NCBI GenBank assembly: GCA_024362935.1
Contig: JANCRA010000003.1
Coordinates: 1,795,501 to 1,859,500, forward strand
Direction of reading: 5' to 3'
DNA: 64,000 nucleotides
From: Setophaga petechia
Taxonomy: Eukaryota; Chordata; Aves; Passeriformes; Parulidae
In this document: piece by piece, positions 36,785-45,400 of the stretch
How the letters are laid out: every line of letters begins with the position of its first letter
Position numbering within the stretch: position 1 is the first letter of the stretch
The notes under the pieces: model-generated
Database searches by the model: none
Told to the model about the DNA's origin: nothing
The model's input: the letters and a program-made list of their open reading frames with translations, nothing else
Made by a program: the position numbers and the translations under genes

Positions 36785-37010
36785 GAAAATCACAGAATAA
36801 TGAGGTTGGAAGAGACCTCTAAGATCATCGAGTCCAACCTGTGCCCTAACACCTCACCCAGACTATAGCACCAAGTGCCATGTCCAGTTTTTTTTTAAAC
36901 ACATCCAGAGATGGTGATTCTATGACCTCACTGGGAAGAGCATTCCAGTACTTTATTATTCTTTTGGTGAAAATTTTCTTCCTAATATCCAACCTATACC
37001 TTCCCTATCA
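36785..37010 (-). mobile_element. CR1 LINE fragment (second subfamily type)
   Basis: ATCACAGAATAATGAGGTTG, AGACCTCTAAGATCATCGAG, AACCTGTGCCCTAACACC and TTTCTTCCTAATATCCAACC are the reverse complement of a CR1 3' end of the type with a longer leader. Confidence 0.88.
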
Positions 37011-37274
37011 GAAAAAATCTTTCTTTTCTGTCAGAAAAAAGTCAGAAAATCATCCTGCAGTTCAGCCAGGCAGGGCTGTGGGGACTGGGCTAGGCAGGGT
37101 CTCCTGGTGGGCTTGGCTTTTTGGGACCCATGGCTGGGCTGGGCAAGCTGGAATGGGCAACTTGCAATGCCACTGGAACACAGACTGACAGCCATGGTTT
37201 GGGCTGGAGGTGGGTCCTAGGCCATGTAGGGCAGAAAGGAAGCTTGGGTGAGCTGGTTATAGCCTTGGCAGACA

Positions 37275-37345
37275 TGGAGGCAGTGTGTCTGGTAAGGCAG
37301 TTAATTAACTGGAGGCAGTGTTTCTGGTAAGGCAGTTAATTAATA
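37275..37345. repeat. Tandem duplication of about 36 bp
   Basis: GGAGGCAGTGT(G/T)TCTGG followed by TAAGGCAGTTAATTAA occurs twice in a row. Confidence 0.8.
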
Positions 37346-37349
37346 CTTT

Positions 37350-39040
37350 TTGTTCCTGAGCTAGGAGAGATCTATGACGCAGTTAAGGGACCAGGGAAGG
37401 AGGAACCATGCTGACTTTTTCCACCTGCATTATTTACCCAGTCCACTGCAGGGAAACCCAGGCAGTGAGATGCAGTGGTAACAGAGGGCAGGGAACATTT
37501 CCTGCCTGTAACATGATGTGCTGGGACAGGGTTTTCTTATGCTGAGCCCTCTGTCCTCAGTGCGTCCTTTCCTCCTCCACACCCCAGTCATACCCACAGT
37601 TTAGCCATTTTCTTTTTCTACATATGGCATCTTGCTGCAGCATTATGCATTCTGTGTCCTTAAGCAGATTATAGCCTAAAATAAATTCCAGTTTAATGGA
37701 AAATATTATCAGTTTCCATGGGAATTACTTACCATGTGATTGTGGTTGTACTTCCTGTTGTGCTTAGGGCTAAAACCATTAAATGATCAGCATTTTTTAC
37801 ACTTGCTTACAGTTCTCCTATAAATATCTATTCCTCATAATGGGTCAGAACATTCAGTCTTCAAACGTGGGTCATTTTGGTTTTTATGCTGTGATCATAT
37901 GCCAGATTATCAAGTACTTAGGCTAAAGTATTCCACGGAGATCCTCCTACTTCCTAGTTTGTTATTTCAGGTCTGCAAAGCCAAATTCCTGCGGATAGCT
38001 ATCAGCTGTCAAGGAAATGGGCTGATATTCACGAGTGAAGAAAATGCTGAAGCTGGTCACTTGCCTTTGGTAGCTGGCTAAGACCTCTGGTGTTCAGGAG
38101 GTAAGGGCTGCTGTGTCAGGCAACCCAGCATGGAGCACTGTTCAAGTGCTGTGTGAGTCCTGGCTCACAGCACTGGACACAGTGATCAGCTGGGCCCAGG
38201 AAGAAGGGAGAAGTGTGGTAAAGATATTTTAAGAAAATTGGTTTTCTTTTTCATTATCCCGCTCTGATTCAATTGGTAGCAAATGAAATATGCTTTCCCC
38301 AGATGAGCCTGATCAATCTCTCTGTTCTTGTCTCAGCTCACAAGTCTTTGGTCCTTATTTTTTCTCTCTGTCCAGCCAAGGTGAGCCGACCACAAGCAGT
38401 GAGTACTGGTGCCTGCATTCCCCACCAAAGCGAGGCACAGACACTCAACAGAGGAAGTATTTGCTCAAAATGCCATTTATTGGCATCTTTGCGCAGGGTG
38501 AAATTTCCAGAGGGATTTGACTCTCTCACAAAGAGAGAGCACATTCAGTGTCAATGTGGTAACAACAGGAGTCTCTAGTTCCAGGCTCCTTGCCACAGCC
38601 TCTTCATCTTTGGGTCTGACTCAGAGTGAGCTTTTGCTGCCGTAGAATGGTGCAGCAAAAATTACAAACACTGACAAAGCAGTGTCTTCTCCATGCGCTG
38701 GGTGCTCAGGAATGTGGCACCGCCTCCCCAGAGAGTCAAGGATGGGTGGACACACCCCTCCAAAACAACAGTGAGGGTACAGAGGCTCTTTAGTGGTCCC
38801 ACACACTTGGACCCACCACAGACAGATCTTCCATGCCACTGTGAACTGTGTCAGCACAAGAGCTGTTCAAGCTGCAGCTATAACCCTCTGGAAGGTTCTC
38901 ATAGAAGCCACACCTCTAGTCCTCCCACAGCTTAATCTGCAGTTTGGTGTGCGCTTTGTGTGTATCCAGCCTTTGATTGCTTCAGGCTACACTGAGACCT
39001 GAGTGGGGGTGGGGACGAAAGGCAGGGCCTGCTTGGCTGG
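37350..39040. other. Intergenic stretch upstream of the ITPRIPL1-like array
   Basis: No gene is recognised. Unlike copies 2-4, copy 1 has no visible CR1 fragment immediately before its promoter. Confidence 0.4.
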
Positions 39041-39148
39041 GTAGTGACACACTGTGACGCATGTGACATCATGGGGGATGTGTCACAATGGGGGCAGCTG
39101 TAAAAGGCCCCAGCAGGCAACGCTGGCCCTGCATTGCTTTGGCAAGCG
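39041..39148 (+). promoter_or_regulatory. Promoter region and noncoding exon 1 of ITPRIPL1-like copy 1
   Basis: A cluster of AGTGACAC, TGTGACGC, TGTGACATCA (39062-39071) and the inverted ATGTGTCACA is followed by a weak TATA-like GTAAAAGG (about 39110) and a consensus donor GCG|GTGAGT (exon end 39148). The same arrangement precedes all four copies. The transcription start cannot be fixed. An ATG in the cluster lies upstream of the main start. The intron would run 39149-39451, with an alternative acceptor TGCATGCAG at 39239. Confidence 0.55.
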
Positions 39149-39279
39149 GTGAGTGCGCACGTAGAGGGGAGGCTGGGCTGGGAACGAGGGCTGGGGCAGA
39201 AACGCTTCACCTGGGGCTGGGTTCTCCCTCTGCATGCAGGGACAGCCCCTCATGGGAGAGCCTTGGGCAGGCCATGGGG

Positions 39280-39303
39280 CTGCTGCTGCTGCTGCTGCTG
39301 CTG
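39280..39303 (+). repeat. (CTG)8 microsatellite in 5' intron of copy 1
   Basis: Eight CTG triplets. The corresponding position has about 4 in copy 2 and 7 each in copies 3 and 4. Confidence 0.8.
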
Positions 39304-39454
39304 GGGGAGCAGTACAGGCCTTGCTGCCTGCATGCTGTGTGGGGCCCTGTCCTTCCAGCCCTCAGATCCCTGTTATCCCCATCCCTGCTGCCCTCATTGT
39401 CATCTCCCTCCCTAGTGGCCCCATTTAAGCCTGCTCTTCATCCTCCTGCAGACG

Positions 39455-40915
39455 ATGGATGCCATAACATTTTTTTTCATGCTCCTGGAAAGCCTCATCC
39501 AGTACGTGCAGCCTGTGGGTGATGTTTTGGATGAGGAAAAACATCTGCGGATGGAGCTGCGTGAAAAGCGCTTGGAGAGGAAGAGAATTCGGCTGGAGCA
39601 GCAGGTGGAGCAGATCACCCTGAAGAAGAGTGGAGGGGTCTGGGGAGACCTGTTGTGCTTTGCTTTGCCCTGGCAGGTCTGGGCTGTTGCTGGGCTCGTC
39701 ATCCTTCTCTTGGGACTGTATTTTTCCTGGAAAAAAAGGAGTGATGAGGCAGAGAACAGCAGCGAGGGAGACGAAGACTATTTTTCTGACAGTGATCTGA
39801 GATGGCTTCTAGACGAGCGCATCCAGTGGCCAGTACAGGACCTGCAGAGAGGCTGCGAGCGGACAATAGACCTGATGGACAATTATACGGTTTATTTTGG
39901 CCACATCTTGTCAAATAGTTTCTACCCAGTGCTGCACCGAGCCATCGGGGTGGGCAGTGCCTTTGAAGGCTGGAGTCCCCGTGAGCAGGATGTGGTGTAC
40001 CGCGTGCTCATCCCCATGACTCCTCCCCGAGGCCACAGCTTCCACCTGGAGCTGGACAGTGCAGGGCAGAGGCACGTGAGGAACTTCCATGTCCGCGTGC
40101 AGCTGGAGTGCACCTGCAGGAGGGAGCAGCAGGCTGAGGACATGCTGTGCTTCCTGCACCACCCCGAGGAGGAGCTGAGGAGGAATCAGGGTCCCAGCCT
40201 CCTGGACACCCTGTGCACCGGCTCCTACCTGGACGTGCAGAAAACTGCCCGCTGGTTCTACCAACTGGTGAGAGCAATCTGGCCAGCTTTGCCTCAGTCC
40301 CACAACTGGCACTTAGTGCTGCTGCCCTCCACACGCTCCTGCCAATTCAAGGTGACCAACGGCAGGGAAAGCTTCAGGATCGAGATGCTCTTTGGGGTGC
40401 GGAGAGGTGACTCTGACATCTTTGTCAGCAGCCAGCCAGGATATGCTGGAACCCCAAGGACGTTGTGGCCAGAGTCCTATGATGTGGCAGAGATGAAGTT
40501 CTTCAAGCACATTGCCGGGCAGGCTCCCCCTGACAGCTTGCACTTGAGATGCCTGCAGCTCTTCTCCCGTCTTCAGCTGGGTACAGGCTTTTCCACCTAT
40601 ACAATGAAGACCATTGTCATGCACCTCCTGAACACCATTCCCGTGTCACGATGGCGCAGAAGGTATTTTTTGCGGCGCCTGGGAGATATCAATGTGAACC
40701 TGCGCCGCTGCCTGGAGGAGAAATGCCTTAAGCACTTTATCATAGGCAACAAGAGATTGCCTCAGGAGATCAGCTTGCCTCTGGACATTGCATCAGCTGA
40801 GCCACCCAATCTCTTCCATCATCTGGCATGGTATCCAGTTGCCCACTCCCAGGCGATGAGTGAGTACCGGGATCTTCGGCGTCGGCTCGCAAGCGTGCTG
40901 CTCAATGGCTGCTGA
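39455..40915 (+). CDS. ITPRIPL1-like: ITPRIPL1-like protein, copy 1 (486 aa)
   Basis: A membrane protein of the ITPRIP/Mab-21 superfamily. The start codon is three bases after a CTCCTGCAG acceptor, and the reading frame has no intron. N-terminal hydrophobic segment 1-19 (signal-like, with MLLESLIQYVQP), charged coiled-coil-like region 25-57, single TM at about 73-91, acidic linker 95-116, then a Mab-21/nucleotidyltransferase core. The core has IGVGSAFEGW (G167, S168, E171), EQD (E177, D179) and FRIE (E310). It is followed by a helical C-terminal half with LPSTRSCQ, WPESYDVAE, CLQLFSR, FSTYTMKTIVMHLL and HFIIGN. The family is named for ITPRIP, which binds the inositol trisphosphate receptor. 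The role of avian ITPRIPL1-like copies is unknown to me. It differs from copy 2 in the TM, linker and last 90 residues but is nearly identical in the core. The 3' UTR is unrelated to that of the other copies. Confidence 0.9.
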   Translation: MDAITFFFMLLESLIQYVQPVGDVLDEEKHLRMELREKRLERKRIRLEQQVEQITLKKSGGVWGDLLCFALPWQVWAVAGLVILLLGLYFSWKKRSDEAENSSEGDEDYFSDSDLRWLLDERIQWPVQDLQRGCERTIDLMDNYTVYFGHILSNSFYPVLHRAIGVGSAFEGWSPREQDVVYRVLIPMTPPRGHSFHLELDSAGQRHVRNFHVRVQLECTCRREQQAEDMLCFLHHPEEELRRNQGPSLLDTLCTGSYLDVQKTARWFYQLVRAIWPALPQSHNWHLVLLPSTRSCQFKVTNGRESFRIEMLFGVRRGDSDIFVSSQPGYAGTPRTLWPESYDVAEMKFFKHIAGQAPPDSLHLRCLQLFSRLQLGTGFSTYTMKTIVMHLLNTIPVSRWRRRYFLRRLGDINVNLRRCLEEKCLKHFIIGNKRLPQEISLPLDIASAEPPNLFHHLAWYPVAHSQAMSEYRDLRRRLASVLLNGC

Positions 40916-41422
40916 AAGAGGTGCTCATTAACAGAGCATTTGTGGGCCTGGCACGCAGTAGCAGAAAACCAGCTCAGTGCCAAGAAAAAGAGAAGAGAAT
41001 GTGGGATACAGAGAGAGAGAAGGCAAAATGCCGTGCAGCAGCCCTCTGCCATCAGCAGAGCTGTGTCATCTTGACAGTCACCCACAGCATCCACAGTCAT
41101 GACTACCATGTGGAGGCCCAGAGAAGCTGACTTCCATTGCAGGGTAAACTGTGGTGATGCACTCCCCCTGTCACTGGCTGCACTACAGTCTGAGAAACAC
41201 TCACTAGGCCTTGGCCTTGACAAACTCCATTTGTACTAAGCCCCTTTTGAATGTATCAGAAACATTATTTATTCCCAGGAACTAACAGGTGCCTAATTAG
41301 CACAATTTTTTTTTTAAGGAACAGCCTTGGAAACTTATTTTTCTTTGCTGATTTTTTTTTCTTTCCTGAATTTTTCTGACTAAGAACCCAAGTGGAATGA
41401 TATTTTTGTTGACAAACTTTCA

Positions 41423-41428
41423 AATAAA
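41423..41428 (+). promoter_or_regulatory. Candidate poly-A signal, copy 1
   Basis: AATAAA in TTTCAAATAAAGTTAAGG, about 510 bp past the stop codon. It is the first clear hexamer downstream. Confidence 0.45.
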
Positions 41429-41879
41429 GTTAAGGAGAAAAGACCTGAATGATGGAAAACTACTATGACTAAAGCCCACTCTGTTGCGAGTGTAAAGCAG
41501 TCCAAAGACAGATCTTTTGAGGTCTTCATTCTCAGAATATAAGGGACCCATGTGTGTGTCTCTAACACTGATAATTGGATGGCAGTGGAGCCAACCAGGG
41601 ACTGTTGGTAATAGCCAAGGACTACTGGTATTAACATGCTGTGAGGAAGACCAATATTTGGCTGGAAAAGGGAGGCCAGGAGGAAATAGGGCAGCACTTT
41701 TCTGTGAGAAAGAGCCACACCACAGTACAGCATAAGCACAAGAATAAGGCCAAGAAGAGGGCATGGACTATAGAGTAGGCAAAAACCATCAAAGCCATCT
41801 GACCATGTCCAGGAAGATCTGAAAGAAAAGGGCTGTACATGCTAATTAATTGACATAGAAAGTGGGAAACCGGTCTTTA

Positions 41880-42336
41880 GGGCAGAGAAACCTGTCAATA
41901 AAAAGGTAACCCCCAGGCCTGGGAAGTGCCCTCAGGACCCTAGACATCTCATACACCAGACCAGCACATCTGGATTGATGCTGAACCCAGGATTATCTCC
42001 TGGATTGGCACTGCAGCCAGGATTGACATTCCATTAACTGGATCAACACTGTAACCAGTCTCTTTTCTTCTTTGTCTTTTTCTTTCTCACTTTCTTTAAT
42101 TAATCTCTCCCTCTTTAATTCCTCTCTTCCCTTTAACCCTACCCCTTTATCCGAAACCCACGGCCTTGTGCTTATATAGTAGGTCAGGGACTAACATACC
42201 AATTTCCAAGCCCAGTGTGTAGTTAGTTAATAAAGCTTTCTGATTATTTGTGGATCCCCTGACTTTTGTTATTCCTTTCAATTACAAGCATTTACAAATC
42301 TTCAGCGCTTCTTTTCCCTTAAGAATGGGTCGTCAC
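41880..42336 (+). mobile_element. LTR-like sequence (start uncertain)
   Basis: A pyrimidine-rich stretch (42060-42150) is followed by a TATA-like GCTTATATAGTAGG, then AGTTAATAAAGCTTTCTG (poly-A signal) and a U5-like stretch ending GGGTCGTCACA at 42336. This order is typical of a retroviral LTR. I could not find the 5' terminus, which may lie as far left as 41230. No retroviral coding sequence was recognised nearby. Confidence 0.4.
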
Positions 42337-42339
42337 ACT

Positions 42340-42825
42340 ACAGTGGCTACAAAGATGACTTTCATCCCCCTTTCCTCTCATACTGCCACAGCCAGGGTGA
42401 CCATTTTAGAGGGACCCAGAAATTCTTGCTGGCAGCTCCAGCTGGTCAGGGACCATGTAAGAGGCATCGCTAATATTCCTCCTTCTGGAGAAGGAGAAGC
42501 TACCCATCCTTAGACACTCCCTGGGGAAAAGCTGACACAGATCTGAGAATGCAGGACATGGAGTAGGCACTGCTCAGTTTGCAGGGGGAATTGCTGCCAC
42601 ACCTTTCCTCTACAGTAAAAGGAAACTCATGGAGTCAAACCTGATGTAGCTGAAGAGATCCTGGCCGGGGGGCTTGTGACAGAGAGTGCCATTACCACTT
42701 GGACACTGACTGCCATCCCTTTTCTGAGAGAATCTATTCCCTCTGTGAGCTTCACCCAGTCTCTTATGGATCACTGAGCCAGGATGATGACACTGGTGGA
42801 TGATGCTATAAGGAATGAAATCTCT
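42340..42825. other. Unassigned stretch between LTR-like sequence and CR1
   Basis: No coding feature was recognised. Confidence 0.35.
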
Positions 42826-42829
42826 TGAT

Positions 42830-43280
42830 CAGTCACACAAAGTCATACTCATGGTGCACCGAAACTTCTTAGCTGCAAATGGAAATATCACAGAGAAGAG
42901 CTGAACAAGTCCAAAAAATTCCTGAAGTCCACACTGAAAATAGCTTTTTGACATGGGTACTGTGGGAACCAACTAGGAAAAGTGCCTCCTAGACCTGCTG
43001 TTTGTCTATAGAATGCTCTTGTCAGTGAAGCGGTGATTGGTGCTGTCTTGTCCACAGTAATGAAGAAATGCTTGAGTAAAAAATCTTAGGCATTATGGAA
43101 AAAAACTGTCTGTGGAGCTACTCCTAAGGGTTGTGGGAGAGCAAGCTCAAGAAACTAATTAATAAGAGCCCCACAGCATGTAGTTTCAAGGGTATTGATG
43201 TCCAAAAATGCTAATCCTTTTTATTAGAAACATTTCTATAAGAGCACAAATCTGATGAAGAACGGCTGAGGGAGGTGGGG
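42830..43280 (+). mobile_element. CR1 LINE fragment (endonuclease part and 3' portion, deleted)
   Basis: Around 43040-43085 one frame reads CLVHSNEEMLE, the decayed form of the CR1 endonuclease end (typically CLGHSDHEM-like). It carries a stop and is not functional. Near 43245-43280 the sequence ATCTGATGAAGAACGGCTGA matches the CR1 3' region, so a long internal part is missing. The element is broken at 43280 by the next feature. Confidence 0.65.
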
Positions 43281-43738
43281 TGCAGAGGCTGATGGGCCAA
43301 CAAGGAAAGAATCCACTGTACTCCCCTAGAGGGAAAACCCCTCAAGCCATAACCACCTGCTAGGGTGAGGGAAAACACTTCTCCCAGCATGCCTTGTTGT
43401 GACATGCAGATTTAATGTATCCCATTGGCCCTTCCCCCTCGCTCCACCCCTGTGCCCTCATCCCATTGGCCCTAGTGTTCTGTCCCACCCCTCAAGAGGC
43501 CTGTATAAATCCCTGCTTTCACTGCTTTCCCCATCTAAGTGGCTCTTGGACTGTTTCAAGGAAGTAGCTCAATAAAGGCTCTCCTTATAACTCCATACAA
43601 AGACCCCATCTCTTCTTCTGCATTGCAAGGATAATAAAAGAGCTGAAATCACCCAGTGTGAGCACGGACAGGGAGGTGTCTTTTTAAAGAGGCTTCTTTG
43701 GGAAGGTCACGGAACTTGAACACCGCCCACTGCGATAT
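43281..43738 (+). mobile_element. Insertion of about 458 bp inside CR1, probable solo LTR
   Basis: CR1 sequence stops at GGTGGGG (43280) and resumes at TTGGGGTGTTTAGC (43739), so TGGGG (or TGGGGTG) is repeated at both ends as a target-site duplication would be. The insert has two inverted CCAAT boxes (CCCATTGGCCC, near 43421 and 43461), TGTATAAATCC (TATA-like, about 43502), CTCAATAAAGGC (poly-A signal, about 43570) and a further 160 bp. This promoter plus poly-A layout is that of an LTR. No internal retroviral genes are present. The termini are not clear TG...CA, so the assignment is tentative. Confidence 0.55.
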
Positions 43739-43900
43739 TGGGGTGTTTAGCAGAGAGAAAAAGTGCCTCAGAGGGGATCTTATGGTTCTCTACAGCTCCC
43801 TGAAGGGAGGTTGTAGCCAGCTGGGGGTTGATTTATTCTCCCAGGTGTGGCAGGGCATCTCATTCCTTTCAAGAGCTGATCTGTGGTTTGTTAACTGCTC
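43739..43900 (+). mobile_element. CR1 LINE, continuation after insertion
   Basis: GGGGTGTTTAGCAGAGAGAA, GATCTTATGGTTCTCTACAG, CCCTGAAGGGAGGTTGTAGC and CAGCTGGGGGTTGATTTATT match the CR1 3' region interrupted at 43280. Confidence 0.8.
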
Positions 43901-44514
43901 AGGTAATTCAAACAGGACCAACAGTCTTGCAGTGAGCTCTTTTGGCTCCATGGGGCTAACAGTGGGCTGGCATCTCCCACCTGCCAATAAACATCTTACT
44001 GTTGAAGTGAGATCTGGAAAGAGAAGCTGGATTTCTGACTGACAGGCACCTCACTTTATAAAAGCCATACCAAATTTCCGTGAAGCAGAAATTTTCTATA
44101 CATTTCTCTGGAAATGTGTGGTGTTTCTCCTGTGGACAAGGACACTTGTTTTACAATTACTGCTGGGGAGGTTAAGTGAAACAAATCCTTATTATTATCA
44201 TCAATGTAGTGTGTAACATTTGAGTCCTGCTCAATGCTGTTTCTTTGATAGACTTTAATAAAGATACCTTTAGGTTGTACATTGTTTGTTGTGCTGTATT
44301 CTACTCCTAGTTCCTTGTAGTTTTATACTGAGTAGTAAGTAACTCTGACAGAGATTGTTCATCTATTATCTCCTGTCTGTTTAATAAATAATTCATTTTA
44401 TAAATAGATTTGACTTTAGAACTTGCGGGCCAGAGAGATTTCTTGAATATGAGCTGTTGACAAAATCTTAGGCTAAGGAGGGACTTGTCTGAAGATTCTG
44501 ATTGTCCAGTGACA

Positions 44515-44850
44515 CAAGGAAACAAGGAATAAGACCAAGGAAAATGACCTCAAGTTGTAGCACATGTAGATATTTAGATTGGATCTTAGAAAAAATGCTT
44601 TCATGAAAACTAATATCAAGTGTGGAAACAGGCTGCCTAGGGAAATAGCTGAGTCCCCCCCCTTGGAGGGATTGAAAAGGCATGGAATATTTGGGGACTT
44701 GATTTATTAATGGGGTAGGCAGTGTTAAGTTTGAAGTTGCACTGTGTGATCTTCAGGGACTTTTCAATCTTGCTGACTCTGAGATATAAGTGTAGCTCAG
44801 CCAGTGAGGAGTCAAAGCTTAGACCCAATGATCCTCAAGGGTGCCTTCCC
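44515..44850 (+). mobile_element. CR1 3' fragment upstream of copy 2
   Basis: AATGACCTCAAGTTGTAGCA, TTTAGATTGGATCTTAG, GAAACAGGCTGCCTAGGGAA and GATCTTCAGGGACTTTTCAA follow the CR1 3' consensus in sense orientation. Equivalent fragments lie before copies 3 and 4. Confidence 0.85.
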
Positions 44851-45021
44851 ACATGGATATCTATGAGATTGCCAATGAAGGGCAGATGAAAATAAATCCA
44901 AAAGAAAGAACAATGGGAATTCTTTGAAGCTTCATTCAAGGGCAGCCCTAGGTAGTGCATCAGGGCCCCTCTGAGTGCCTGAGCAAGGGTGGGGATAAAG
45001 GGTGGGGTTGGCTCTGTTGTG

Positions 45022-45127
45022 TTGTGACATACTGTGACAGGTGTGACATCACGGGTGACGTGTCACAATGGGGGCAGCTGTAAAAGGCCCCAGCAGGCAA
45101 CGCTGGCCCTGCATTGCTTTGGCATTG
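45022..45127 (+). promoter_or_regulatory. Promoter region and noncoding exon 1 of ITPRIPL1-like copy 2
   Basis: TGTGACAT, TGTGACAG, GGTGTGACATCA and TGACGTGTCACA (45056-45066 region) precede a GTAAAAGG element and the exon donor TTG|GTGAGT (exon end 45127). This copy contains a better CRE-like TGACGTGTCA than the others. The intron would be 45128-45397. Confidence 0.55.
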
Positions 45128-45400
45128 GTGAGTGCACACATGGAGGGGAGGCTGGGCTGGGAACGAGGGCTGGGGCAGAAACGCTGCACCTGGGGCTGGG
45201 TTCTCCCTCTGCATGCAGGGACAGCCCCTCATGGGAGAGCCTTGGGCATGCCACGGGGCTGCTGCTGCTGCCTGCCAGCTATGTGGGGCCCTGTCCTTCC
45301 AGCCCTCAGATCCCTGAGGATTCCCATCCCTGCTTCACCTACTGCTAGCTGCCTCCCTCGCAGCACCACTCAAGACCTTCTCTCTGTCCTCCTGCAGACT

